From JBCCKC01 sp039182435 (GTDB taxonomy: Bacteria; Verrucomicrobiota; Verrucomicrobiia; Opitutales; Coraliomargaritaceae), in assembly GCA_039182435.1 (NCBI GenBank), contig JBCDCC010000094.1, positions 1 through 8,751 on the forward strand: a stretch of 8,751 nucleotides of DNA. The letters run 5' to 3'. A model generated the notes under the pieces. The model saw only the letters and a program-made list of their open reading frames with translations. It did no database searches and was not told the DNA's origin. The position numbers and the translations under genes were made by a program. Shown piece by piece: positions 1 to 7,353 of this stretch (the first letter of the stretch is position 1; each line of letters starts with the position of its first letter).

Positions 1-147
1 CTCAATCAGATGTGAGGTAATCGGGAGCAGCGCGAGCGATGGATGCGCTTCATTGAATAAGTTCGACTGAGTGACGAGCGCTGGTCGGGGCTTACCATAA
101 TCGCCCGCAACCACGCAGAGCACAACGTCACCGCGTGCTATCTCCAT
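1..147 (-). CDS. MazF/PemK-type toxin, N-terminal part (cut by window edge)
   Basis: Toxin of a type II toxin-antitoxin pair, probably a sequence-specific mRNA endoribonuclease. Only the first 49 codons are present, in one open frame reaching base 1. Visible family marks are a GDVV strand near residues 6-9, GKPRPALV at 18-25 (the conserved Arg of the MazF active site corresponds to R21) and LPITS at 41-45 (the conserved Thr/Ser position). The start codon is ATG at 147, and its first ten bases overlap the end of the antitoxin gene (ATGGAGATAG, where TAG stops the antitoxin). This implies translational coupling and one mRNA. The order antitoxin then toxin is usual for the class. The family call is fairly firm from these motifs; RNA target and activity cannot be read, and the C-terminal half is outside the window. 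Confidence 0.82.
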   Translation of the reverse strand, partial: MEIARGDVVLCVVAGDYGKPRPALVTQSNLFNEAHPSLALLPITSHLIE

Positions 148-377
148 TGTGCAAGGTCCGCTTCAGTGGACCAATCCTCGGACTCATTTTGGGCCGCGAT
201 CAGAGATTGGCGATGTGCTTCCGCGGCTAAGTAGGCCTGAGCGTCTTGCTCCAAGTAATCTTCGAGCGCGCGACTGATGATCCAGTTTTTGCCACGCTTT
301 TCTTTCTTCGCTTTCAATTCCAATGCACGTCGAAGCTTTGGAGTTAGGCGGATGCTGGTTGTGATGGATTCGGCCAT
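138..377 (-). CDS. Ribbon-helix-helix antitoxin of a MazF-type pair
   Basis: Small 79-residue protein that should neutralise the adjacent toxin and bind its own operator as a dimer. Residues 4-11 (SITTSIRL) form the DNA-contacting beta ribbon, 13-27 helix A, and 30-44 (KNWIISRALEDYLEQ) helix B; this is the CopG/RHH plan. The tail from about 45 to 79 is acidic, ends in DLAQWR, and is the likely toxin-binding part. I place the start at ATG 377 because the fold begins at once after it and an AGG lies 10 nt upstream. A TTG at 413 is in frame and would add 12 residues without fold value, and it lies inside the inverted repeat at 393-413. The stop overlaps the toxin start. The CopG-type fold is well supported; exact family membership is not. 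Confidence 0.82.
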   Translation of the reverse strand: MAESITTSIRLTPKLRRALELKAKKEKRGKNWIISRALEDYLEQDAQAYLAAEAHRQSLIAAQNESEDWSTEADLAQWR

Positions 378-392
378 TTGACTGAAACCTGT

Positions 393-413
393 TTGCAATG
401 CTTTGTATTGCAA
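393..413. promoter_or_regulatory. Inverted repeat, likely toxin-antitoxin operator
   Basis: A perfect 7-bp inverted repeat, TTGCAAT at 393-399 and ATTGCAA at 407-413, has a 7-bp spacer whose inner C/G pair (401/405) also matches. It ends 15 bp upstream of the antitoxin ATG at 377. RHH antitoxins usually repress their own operon from palindromes in this position, so this is the best candidate for the autoregulatory site. No convincing -35/-10 pair was identified nearby. Confidence 0.5.
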
Positions 414-484
414 GAAAATCTTACTTTATCGGTATGAGTATGGACATGACGGTGACGGCCTTTTGAAGCGAAAGCACTGAGAGT

Positions 485-3400
485 TTAATACCCTCGGTTC
501 GGGGAGAGCCACTTCTCGGTCTTTTCCAGATCAAAGCCTTTGCGTTGACCGTAGTCTTCGAACTGGTCTTTGGCCATGGGGCCGACCTGGAAGTATTTGG
601 CTTCGGGGTGGCCGAAGTAGAGGCCACTGACGGCGGAGCCGGGGGCCATGGCGAAGCTTTCGGTGAGGGTGGCGCCGGTGTTGGCTTCGGCATCGAGTAG
701 GTCCCAGATGATCTCCTTCTCGGTGTGGTCGGGCTGGCTGGGGTAGCCGGCGGCTGGGCGGATGCCGCGGTATTCTTCTTTGATGAGTGCTTCGTTATCA
801 AGCGTCTCATCGGCCGCGTAGCCCCAGAGTTCTTTACGGACCTTGGCGTGGGTGTATTCGGCGAGGGCTTCGGCGAAGCGGTCGCCGAGTGCTTTGACCA
901 TGATGGAGCTGTAGTCGTCGTGGACGTCTTCGAATTCTTTGGCGAATGTATCCACACCTTCGATACAGGCGGCGAAGGCGCCGCAGGTGTCGACCTTGCC
1001 GGACTCTTTGGGGGCGACGAAGTCGGCGAGGGCAAAGTAGGTGTCCCCCTTTACCTTGCGTTTTTGTTGGCGGAGGGTGTGGATTTTACCGATGGGTAAT
1101 CGTTGGTCATCGTAGAGTTCGACGTCGTCGCCCACGGAGTTGGCGGGGAAGAGGCCGACAACGCTGCGCGCGCGGAAGCGTTTTTCGTCGATGATGCGTT
1201 TGAGGAGTGCTTGGGCGTCGGCGAAGATTTTTTTGGCTTCGTCTCCGTATTTTTTGTGGTCGAGGATCTTTGGATACACGCCCTTCAGCTCCCAGGTCCA
1301 GAAGAGGGGAGAGTAGTCGAAGTATTGGCTGAGCTCGTGTAGGTCGATATGGTCGTCGACGGTGAGGCCGGGTGCGTTGGGTGCCCTGAGTTCGGCATTG
1401 GCCCAGTCGAAGGTGTAGCGTTTGGCGCGGGCTTCGGCGAGTGGGAGGAGGTCGGCGGCGGCGTTGTTGGCAGCGAAGCGGACGCGCTGTTTTTCCTGCT
1501 CGGCAGAGACTTCGGCTACGTAGGCTGCGCGGCGGCCTTTATCTGCGGTGAGCAGGTTGTTGCAGACTTCGGTCACTAGTGAGGCGTCGCCAACGCGGAT
1601 GACAGGTTGGTTGTAATGGGGTGCGATTTTAATTGCGGTGTGCGCCTTACTGGTGGTGGCACCGCCGATGAGGAGTGGCTGGGTGAAGCCGCGCTTGGTC
1701 ATTTCTTGCGCGTTGAAAATCATCTCGTCGAGTGAGGGCGTTATGAGGCCGGAGAGGCCGATGATGTCGGCTCCCCATTCTTGGGCTTCTTTGAGGATGG
1801 TCTCGCAGTCGATCATGACGCCGAGGTCTTTGACTTCGTAGTTGTTGCAGGCGAGCACGACGGCGACGATGTTTTTACCGATGTCGTGCACGTCGCCTTT
1901 CACGGTGGCGATGAGGAATTTACCGGCGGAGGAGCTGGTAGTTGCGTCTGCTTTCTCCGCTTCCATGTAAGGGAGGAGGTAGGCGACAGCCTGTTTCATC
2001 ACGCGTGCGCTCTTAACCACCTGCGGAAGGAACATCTCGCCGCGGCCAAAGAGATCGCCGACGACTTTCATTCCGTCCATCAACGGGCCTTCGATCACGT
2101 TGAGTGGTTTCGGGTATTTCTGGCGGGCTTCTTCGGTGTCGGTGTCGACGTGGGCGACGATGCCTTTGACGAGGGCGTGGGAGAGGCGTTCTTCGACGGT
2201 GCCGCTGCGCCAGTCTTCGGCTACGTCAGCCGTTTTTTTTTCAGCCGCGGCGGGAACTGCGTCCGCTCCGGAGGTGAGGAATTTTTCGAGGATCTCTGGG
2301 TTCTTCTCGGCGGTGGCGCGTTCGAAGAGGGAGCGGAGGGTCTCCATGCCTTTGACCATGGCCGCGTTGATGCGTTCTTCGGGCGTGCCTGCGCCGAGGG
2401 TGACGGTGCCGTTTTTGATCGCTTCGGCGTGCTCGATAAGTTTGTCGGTGGCTTCCTCGTTGCGGTTGAGCAGGACATCTTCGACCAGTGTCTTGAGGGT
2501 CGGGTCCATTTCATTGTAGTCCATGAGGAGGCCGGGATTGACGATGGCCATGTCGAGTCCGGCTTCGCAGCCGTGATGGAGGAAGGCCGCGTGCATGGCT
2601 TCACGGACCGGGTTGTTCCCACGGAAAGAGAAGGAGATGTTCGACAAGCCGCCGCTGGTGCGGGCTCCGGGGCACTTTTGTTTCACTTCGCGGACGGCTT
2701 CGATGAAGTCGACGGCGTAGTTGTTGTGCTCCTCCATGCCGGTGGCGACGGTGAGGATGTTGAGGTCGAAAATGATGTCCTGGGGATCCATGCCGACCTC
2801 CTCGGTGAGGATCTTGAAAGAGCGTTCAGCGATGGCGACCTTGTCAGCCTGAGTTGCAGCCTGGCCCTTTTCGTCGAAAGCCATCACGATGACGGAGGCA
2901 CCGTAGCGCATGATCTTCTTGGCCTGCGCTCGGAATTCATCTTCGCCGCCTTTGAGGCTGATCGAGTTGACGATGCATTTGCCCTGAACGCACTTGAGCC
3001 CAGCCTCGATGACCGACCATTTGGAGCTGTCGATCATGATCGGCACTTTGCAGATGTCCGGCTCGGAGGCGACGAGGTTGAGGAAGCGGGCCATGCAGGC
3101 TTCGCCGTCGAGCATGCCTTCGTCGAAATTGATGTCGATGACTTGCGCGCCCTTGTCGACCTGTGACTGGGCGATGGCGAGGGCGGCGGTAAAGTCGTCG
3201 GCCTTGATCAGCTTTTTGAAGCGCGGGGAGCCGGTGACGTTGGTGCGCTCGCCGACGTTGATGAAGCCGGTTTTGCCGTCGATGATGTTGAGCGCTTCGA
3301 GGCCGCTGAGTCGTTGCGCGGGCCCTGCGGTGGGAACGACGCGCGGTGGGAATTTGCTGACCTCGGCTTTGACCGCTGCGATGTGATCGGGCGTGGTGCC

Positions 3401-4363
3401 GCAGCAACCGCCGACGAGGTTGACGAGGCCGTTTTTGGCGAAGCCGCCGACGGCGCTGCCGGTGTGTTCCGGTGTTTCGTCGTAGCCAGTTGCGGCGAGC
3501 GGATTGGGTAGGCCGGCATTTGGATAGACGTGGACGTAAGTATCGGCGACACGGGAGAGCTCTTCAAGGAAGGGCTTCATCAAGTCGGCACCAAGTGCGC
3601 AGTTCAGGCCGACGCAAAGTGGCTTCGCGTGGCGGATCGAGTTCCAGCATGCTTCGACGGTTTGGCCGGACAAGGTGCGGCCCGATTGGTCGGTGATTGT
3701 TACTGAGACGATGACTGGCAGGCGCTCTTCTTGGGTGTCGAAGAAATCCTCGATGGCGTGCAGGCAGGCCTTTAGGTTGAGCGTATCAAAAACGGTTTCG
3801 GGTAGGAGCAGATCGACGCCGCCTTCGACGAGCGCTTCGACTTGGTCGTAGTAAGCAGTGTAGAGCTCGTCGTAACTTGTGGCTCGGTATTCCGGGCGAT
3901 TGACGTCGGGGGAAAGGGATGCGGTGCGATTCGTTGGGCCGATGGCACCGGCGACGAAAGTGGGGCGGCCTTCTTTTTCGGCGACTTCGTCGGCCACTTT
4001 GCGGGCGAGCTTGGCGGACTCGATGTTGATGTCGCGCACGCGGTGCACGAGGCCGTAGTCGGCCTGCGCGATGGTGGTGCCGGAGAAGGTATTGGTCTCG
4101 ATGATGTCCGAGCCCGCTTCGAGGAAGGCGCGGTGAATATTACCGATGATGTCCGGGCGGGTGATGCTGAGCAGGTCGTTGTTGCCCTTGAGATCGCCTT
4201 CGACGTCGGCAAAGCTCTCGTCGCGAAAGTCCGCTTCTTCCAGCTTATGTTGCTGGATCATGGTGCCCATCGCGCCATCGAGGTAGACGATGCGTTGCGC
4301 GAGCAAGTCGGCGAGGACTTGTCCTTTTTCAGTCAAAGGTTTCTGGGCGCTGTTGGTGCTCAT
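485..4363 (-). CDS. metH: Cobalamin-dependent methionine synthase
   Basis: Cytosolic enzyme that transfers the methyl group of 5-methyltetrahydrofolate to homocysteine via bound cobalamin, giving methionine and tetrahydrofolate. The protein is 1292 residues, full length for MetH, with all four modules in order. (1) Homocysteine domain, about 20-335, with zinc ligands C255 (GLNCALG) and C320/C321 (GGCCGTT). (2) Pterin domain, about 360-620, with FINVGERTNVTGS at 367-379. (3) B12 cap and cobalamin domain, about 640-940, with the base-off ligand H826 in GDVHDIGKNIV, followed by GLSGLITPS. (4) AdoMet reactivation domain, about 975-1292, with RPAAGYP at 1202-1208 and PDHTEKE. I start at ATG 4363 rather than the in-frame TTG at 4369, which adds only two residues. 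No Shine-Dalgarno sequence is visible. The gene appears monocistronic; the operator-like palindrome upstream suggests control by a repressor. No frameshift or missing catalytic residue was seen. Confidence 0.97.
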   Translation of the reverse strand: MSTNSAQKPLTEKGQVLADLLAQRIVYLDGAMGTMIQQHKLEEADFRDESFADVEGDLKGNNDLLSITRPDIIGNIHRAFLEAGSDIIETNTFSGTTIAQADYGLVHRVRDINIESAKLARKVADEVAEKEGRPTFVAGAIGPTNRTASLSPDVNRPEYRATSYDELYTAYYDQVEALVEGGVDLLLPETVFDTLNLKACLHAIEDFFDTQEERLPVIVSVTITDQSGRTLSGQTVEACWNSIRHAKPLCVGLNCALGADLMKPFLEELSRVADTYVHVYPNAGLPNPLAATGYDETPEHTGSAVGGFAKNGLVNLVGGCCGTTPDHIAAVKAEVSKFPPRVVPTAGPAQRLSGLEALNIIDGKTGFINVGERTNVTGSPRFKKLIKADDFTAALAIAQSQVDKGAQVIDINFDEGMLDGEACMARFLNLVASEPDICKVPIMIDSSKWSVIEAGLKCVQGKCIVNSISLKGGEDEFRAQAKKIMRYGASVIVMAFDEKGQAATQADKVAIAERSFKILTEEVGMDPQDIIFDLNILTVATGMEEHNNYAVDFIEAVREVKQKCPGARTSGGLSNISFSFRGNNPVREAMHAAFLHHGCEAGLDMAIVNPGLLMDYNEMDPTLKTLVEDVLLNRNEEATDKLIEHAEAIKNGTVTLGAGTPEERINAAMVKGMETLRSLFERATAEKNPEILEKFLTSGADAVPAAAEKKTADVAEDWRSGTVEERLSHALVKGIVAHVDTDTEEARQKYPKPLNVIEGPLMDGMKVVGDLFGRGEMFLPQVVKSARVMKQAVAYLLPYMEAEKADATTSSSAGKFLIATVKGDVHDIGKNIVAVVLACNNYEVKDLGVMIDCETILKEAQEWGADIIGLSGLITPSLDEMIFNAQEMTKRGFTQPLLIGGATTSKAHTAIKIAPHYNQPVIRVGDASLVTEVCNNLLTADKGRRAAYVAEVSAEQEKQRVRFAANNAAADLLPLAEARAKRYTFDWANAELRAPNAPGLTVDDHIDLHELSQYFDYSPLFWTWELKGVYPKILDHKKYGDEAKKIFADAQALLKRIIDEKRFRARSVVGLFPANSVGDDVELYDDQRLPIGKIHTLRQQKRKVKGDTYFALADFVAPKESGKVDTCGAFAACIEGVDTFAKEFEDVHDDYSSIMVKALGDRFAEALAEYTHAKVRKELWGYAADETLDNEALIKEEYRGIRPAAGYPSQPDHTEKEIIWDLLDAEANTGATLTESFAMAPGSAVSGLYFGHPEAKYFQVGPMAKDQFEDYGQRKGFDLEKTEKWLSPNRGY

Positions 4364-4369
4364 TAACAA

Positions 4370-4400
4370 TATATCAACATATCATTATATTTTGATATGT
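4370..4400 (-). promoter_or_regulatory. metH promoter -10 box inside an operator-like palindrome
   Basis: Perfect 8-bp inverted repeat ACATATCA (4377-4384) and TGATATGT (4393-4400) with an 8-bp spacer. A third half-site, ATATCA, lies at 4371-4376 in direct orientation. On the minus strand the spacer region contains a consensus -10 hexamer, TATAAT (4384-4389); the -35 region is weak. Transcription would start near 4377, leaving a leader of about 14 nt before the metH ATG, too short for a riboswitch. A dimeric repressor on the palindrome would cover the -10 box. An ArsR-type methionine-cycle regulator such as SahR is one candidate, by analogy only. Confidence 0.55.
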
Positions 4401-4430
4401 ATGCAAGTTTGATTTTCACTATACGCGAGC

Positions 4431-5507
4431 TCAGAATCGGCCACCGATGCGCGCCATGATAGAGCCAAATTCTAGGTGTTCGCGTTGACCAGTGAATTCA
4501 TCGCTTCGGAGTGTTTGGGCAAAACTGACTTCAATCCACTTCCAGCTCAAATTGAGTCCGTAGATGACCTCGCCGACAAATGGTTCGGAGTCGACGCCGG
4601 TATCGAAGTCTCGGAAAATTGGCCCGTCTAAGGTAATGTCGTGCAGGACGGCGTAGCCTCGGAGTCCACCGAAGATCGAGATGGAAATTGTTTGTTCACT
4701 CGGGGCCTTGTGGAATGCCTGGCTGGAGCTGCCGACTTGGACGCGCGGCATGCTGTAGGTGGAGGAGACATTGTAACCCCAGCGCAGGAGTGTGCCGAGG
4801 TAGGCATCTGTGCGGAAGTTTCCGAGGCTACCGCCCCATTCGTAGTGACCGTCAAAGCCGAAATCGCCCTTTGGGAGGCGTTCGAGTATCCGGATGCTTT
4901 GTTTGCGGTCGAAGTGGAGGTTGAGGGTCGCTTCGGCGGGGACTTGGCTATCCCAACCTTGGAAAATCGGGCTGTCTGAAATGTTCTCGTGCACCCACTC
5001 CTGAGTTTCTTCGGCAAAACTGTAGGGCCCAGTGGTGCCGATGGATAAGGTCACACTATTCATTGAGCTGCCGCGGTTCGATTGGAGTGTGAACTCGAGC
5101 CCGAGCCAGCCTGCATAGGGGCGTTCGCCAGGGGGTGCGGTGGTCGCGGTCGTGTTCTCAGGGGTGAAGATGAGTTGGGTCAGGCCGGTGCCCCAGTAGA
5201 ATTGATAGTCACTCTGCGTGGGCTCTGGTTCGGATGCGAAGAGCGTTTGGGGGCCGATTTCTGAGATGCGCGCGAGCGGGTTTTGTAAGAAATTGTGGGC
5301 GGCGCTCTCGCGACTGAGCTCGCTGATGTAAGCGATGCGCGCCCCATTCGTGTAGTCACGATCAGTGCCGGTTAGCAGATCGTTGTCCCACTGAATGATA
5401 AGTGACGATGCGGGCGCTTGGCTGTAGAGGTCTAAGCCCAAGCCGCTGAAGCAAGCGAGTAGAGCATAGAGATGCGTTAAGCGACGTTCCATCTGTGGAT
5501 GGAGCAT
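4431..5507 (-). CDS. LpxR-like lipid A 3'-O-deacylase (DUF2219 family outer-membrane protein)
   Basis: Probable outer-membrane beta-barrel hydrolase that removes the 3'-linked acyloxyacyl chain of lipid A. The product is 358 residues. A signal peptide covers about residues 6-31 (hydrophobic YALLACFSGLGL, likely cut after SQA). The mature protein begins with the family block IIQWDNDLLTGTDRDYTNG at 37-55, in which N42-D43 match the catalytic Asn-Asp of LpxR. RPYAGW at 129-134 and EWVH at 170-173, with H173 as the likely catalytic His, are further family marks. It ends in Phe, as barrel proteins do. The start is ATG 5507; ATG 5492 is equally possible and keeps the signal peptide. No ribosome-binding site is evident at either. 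metH lies 67 bp downstream with its own promoter, so this is probably a separate unit. Family assignment is strong; lipid A activity in this host is inferred. Confidence 0.85.
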   Translation of the reverse strand: MLHPQMERRLTHLYALLACFSGLGLDLYSQAPASSLIIQWDNDLLTGTDRDYTNGARIAYISELSRESAAHNFLQNPLARISEIGPQTLFASEPEPTQSDYQFYWGTGLTQLIFTPENTTATTAPPGERPYAGWLGLEFTLQSNRGSSMNSVTLSIGTTGPYSFAEETQEWVHENISDSPIFQGWDSQVPAEATLNLHFDRKQSIRILERLPKGDFGFDGHYEWGGSLGNFRTDAYLGTLLRWGYNVSSTYSMPRVQVGSSSQAFHKAPSEQTISISIFGGLRGYAVLHDITLDGPIFRDFDTGVDSEPFVGEVIYGLNLSWKWIEVSFAQTLRSDEFTGQREHLEFGSIMARIGGRF

Positions 5508-5558
5508 TTTTGTTTAATGGCGCTGGTCAACCGTGCAATCCATGTTATGCCGCTTTGA

Positions 5559-6221
5559 ATGGAGATGTTGAAAGATAAGTTCCCTGAGCTCTCTGAAGCG
5601 ACTTGGGTGACGCTCGCCGAGTGGGCGGTCTTGCTGCGCGAGTGGAATGAGAAAGTGAATTTGATCTCACGCAAAGATATCGAGCATTTGGAGGCGCGTC
5701 ACATGGCGCATTGTTTAGCCATCACAAACCACCTTAAACTGATGAGCGGGGCGCGCGTCTTAGATGTGGGGACGGGTGGCGGCTTTCCAGGGATCCTTAT
5801 GGCGATCTGTTACCCTCAAGCGCAATTTACGCTGATTGACTCGATCGGGAAGAAGATCGCGGTCGTGCAGGATTTAGCGAATAAGTTGGGTTTAAAGAAC
5901 GTCGATGCACGTCAATGCCGGGCCGAGTCGATCTCCAAGCAATTTGATTTCGTTACGGGTAGGGCGGTCAAGAATCTGCCAGAATATTTCAGTTGGATTA
6001 AGGGCAATCTCCGGCGTGGTCAGCGAAACTCTATTCCGAATGGAGTGCTCTACTGGAAAGGGGGCGACCTGACCACTGAGCTCGGGGAGATCGGTATCAA
6101 GCCGCGAAGAATCATCGAGCTGGAAAGCGAACTAAGCGACAGTTACTTTGAGGAGAAATATATTCTCCATTTTGATGCCCGGGATGTCCCGCGTGTCCGG
6201 AAGCTTTTGCCGCTTAAGTAA
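5559..6221 (+). CDS. rsmG: 16S rRNA (guanine-527-N7)-methyltransferase RsmG (GidB)
   Basis: Uses S-adenosylmethionine to methylate N7 of G527 in the 530 loop of 16S rRNA; in other bacteria its loss gives low-level streptomycin resistance. The 220-residue product has the usual length. Marks in order are NLISRKD at 34-40, RHMAHCLAI at 47-55 (the family's RHxxDSL block, here altered), the AdoMet-binding glycine loop VLDVGTGGGFPG at 67-78, LIDSIGKK at 92-99, TGRAV at 133-137 with the conserved Arg, and the late YWKGGDL at 165-171. ATG 5559 is the first possible start, because the preceding codon is an in-frame TGA; a second ATG at 5565 is in frame. There is no clear Shine-Dalgarno sequence. It diverges from the lpxR-like gene across 51 bp and is not next to gidA/mnmG or parAB within the window. 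Confidence 0.95.
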   Translation: MEMLKDKFPELSEATWVTLAEWAVLLREWNEKVNLISRKDIEHLEARHMAHCLAITNHLKLMSGARVLDVGTGGGFPGILMAICYPQAQFTLIDSIGKKIAVVQDLANKLGLKNVDARQCRAESISKQFDFVTGRAVKNLPEYFSWIKGNLRRGQRNSIPNGVLYWKGGDLTTELGEIGIKPRRIIELESELSDSYFEEKYILHFDARDVPRVRKLLPLK

Positions 6222-6288
6222 TTAGTTTATGGCGAGCTCTTCGGCTGGCTGCGTGCCAATTTGGCCCACATTGGCTGAAGTTGCCCAA

Positions 6289-6314
6289 TTTTGCACAAAA
6301 TTTACGTTGCAAAA
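6289..6314. repeat. Inverted repeats upstream of the porin-like gene
   Basis: In the 173-bp gap between rsmG and the porin start (6222-6394) there is a 7-bp inverted repeat, TTTTGCA (6289-6295) and TGCAAAA (6308-6314), with a 12-bp spacer. Nearby are the palindrome GCCAATTTGGC (6255-6265) and a distant match, AATTGGC (6317-6323). These may be regulator sites or a hairpin in the leader. There is no U-tract, so I do not call a terminator for rsmG. A weak promoter pair (TTGCAA 6308-6313 with TATGGC 16 bp on) is possible but not convincing. Confidence 0.3.
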
Positions 6315-6394
6315 CTAATTGGCATAACTATGGCTTCAAATCGTGAGTGTCTCTAGACATCGCAAAAAACAAACAAATAACATACTACAAAATA

Positions 6395-7294
6395 GTGAAA
6401 AATACATTAACTACAATCACAGCTTGTGCTGCTTTCGCGGCTACAGCTGCAAATGCTGAGATCGTTCTTACAGACGACCTCAGCCTCTATGGCTATATTG
6501 ATGCTGCTTACGTCAGCTCTAACGACGTCGGAAACATTGATGGTGATATTTTCGAGTTCGAGCTCGGTTTCAGCTTCACACCTGAAGACAGTGCTTGGTC
6601 CGCAGTTTCAGAAATCTCTTTCCGTGACGGTAACACCGGTGGCGATGATCTCGATTTCGAAACGCTTACAATCACTTACGCGGCAAGCGACGAGCTTTCC
6701 TTCACAGTAGGTAACATTCTCAGCTACCAAGGCTTCGAAACATTTGACGCAACTGGTCTTTACCAGTTCAGCTACCAAGGTGTTGGTGGTTCTGTTGTTT
6801 ACTCAGCCGGTTATGCGTATGGCGCGTCTGCCGACTACGTCACTGATGATTTCGCCGCGGGTGTCTGGGCTGGTGAAACTGATGACGACCTGAGCATCGA
6901 AGTTCTCCTTGCCTACACAGGTATTGAAGGTCTGACAGCTAAGTTCATCTATGCAGATGATCCTGCTTATACGACTTACAATTTCTGGGCTAGCTACGAA
7001 GTAAATGCGCTTACACTCGCAGCTGAATACACAACGACAGAATACGATGGCTTTATTGGTGATGATGAAGTTACCGCTTGGATGGTGCTTGCCTATTATG
7101 CATTCGGTGATGCAGGTATTACCTTCCGCTACACCGACGGTGAATACTTCGGTGTAGATGCAGTGCGTTACACAATCTCGCCTAGCTATACTTTCTCCGA
7201 CAATGTTTTAGGTCTTCTTGAGTGGAGCCTTGATGACATAGACGGTGGTGAAGACGACACTCAGCTTGCAGCTGAGCTGATCTTCACCTTCTAA
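6395..7294 (+). CDS. Very acidic porin-like outer-membrane beta-barrel protein
   Basis: Predicted outer-membrane channel of 299 residues; the substrate is unknown. From GTG 6395 the protein begins with a good Sec signal peptide (residues 1-21, MKNTLTTITA then a hydrophobic stretch ending AANA, cut before E22). The mature 278 residues alternate aromatic and small residues in short strands (LSLYGYIDAAYV, FEFELGFSF, TLAAEYTTTEY) joined by Asp/Gly-rich turns, and end in ELIFTF, the terminal Phe expected by the BAM machinery. No Cys is seen in the mature part. By hand count it has 33 Asp and 19 Glu against 3 Arg and 1 Lys. A second GTG at 6347 would add 16 residues in front; neither start has a Shine-Dalgarno sequence and no ATG fits. 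A strong terminator follows directly, so abundant monocistronic expression is likely. I recognise the barrel type, not a named family. Confidence 0.75.
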   Translation: MKNTLTTITACAAFAATAANAEIVLTDDLSLYGYIDAAYVSSNDVGNIDGDIFEFELGFSFTPEDSAWSAVSEISFRDGNTGGDDLDFETLTITYAASDELSFTVGNILSYQGFETFDATGLYQFSYQGVGGSVVYSAGYAYGASADYVTDDFAAGVWAGETDDDLSIEVLLAYTGIEGLTAKFIYADDPAYTTYNFWASYEVNALTLAAEYTTTEYDGFIGDDEVTAWMVLAYYAFGDAGITFRYTDGEYFGVDAVRYTISPSYTFSDNVLGLLEWSLDDIDGGEDDTQLAAELIFTF

Positions 7295-7323
7295 TTCCAT
7301 TTCGGAATCAGTTTAACCTTTAC

Positions 7324-7353
7324 GGGGTCTCAGGAAACTGAGACCCCTTTTTT
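7324..7353 (+). terminator. Strong intrinsic terminator after the porin-like gene
   Basis: A perfect 10-bp GC-rich stem, GGGGTCTCAG (7324-7333) with CTGAGACCCC (7338-7347), is closed by a GAAA loop, a stable GNRA tetraloop, and followed by six T (7348-7353). It lies 29 bp after the porin stop. The next gene's ATG begins at the base immediately after the last T. Confidence 0.95.

Noticed and set aside
421..484. Terminator for metH
   Set aside because: No GC-rich stem with a U-tract was found between the metH stop and the antitoxin operator; metH transcription may run toward the toxin-antitoxin genes.
421..1035. 204-codon minus-strand frame overlapping the metH end
   Set aside because: It is in another frame of the metH C-terminal region; the product is a low-complexity Pro/Ser/Thr/Lys-rich string.
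1781..3166. 461-codon open frame on the plus strand
   Set aside because: It lies wholly antisense to metH, whose domains and catalytic residues are continuous there. Its product is rich in Val, Asp, Phe and His without a recognisable motif, as expected of a shadow frame in GC-rich codons.
3842..4366. Plus-strand frame across the metH start
   Set aside because: It is antisense to the homocysteine-binding domain and has no motif of its own.
4364..4430. SAM or cobalamin riboswitch ahead of metH
   Set aside because: The gap is only 67 bp, AT-rich, and lacks a riboswitch core; the likely transcription start leaves about 14 nt of leader.
6395..6427. Lipobox (ITAC) in the porin leader
   Set aside because: The Cys lies at residue 11 with no hydrophobic stretch before it, and a much better signal peptidase I site (AANA before E22) follows.
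7294..7308. Small hairpin ATTCC/GGAAT after the porin stop
   Set aside because: It has only a 5-bp, AT-rich stem and is overshadowed by the strong terminator 16 bp later.
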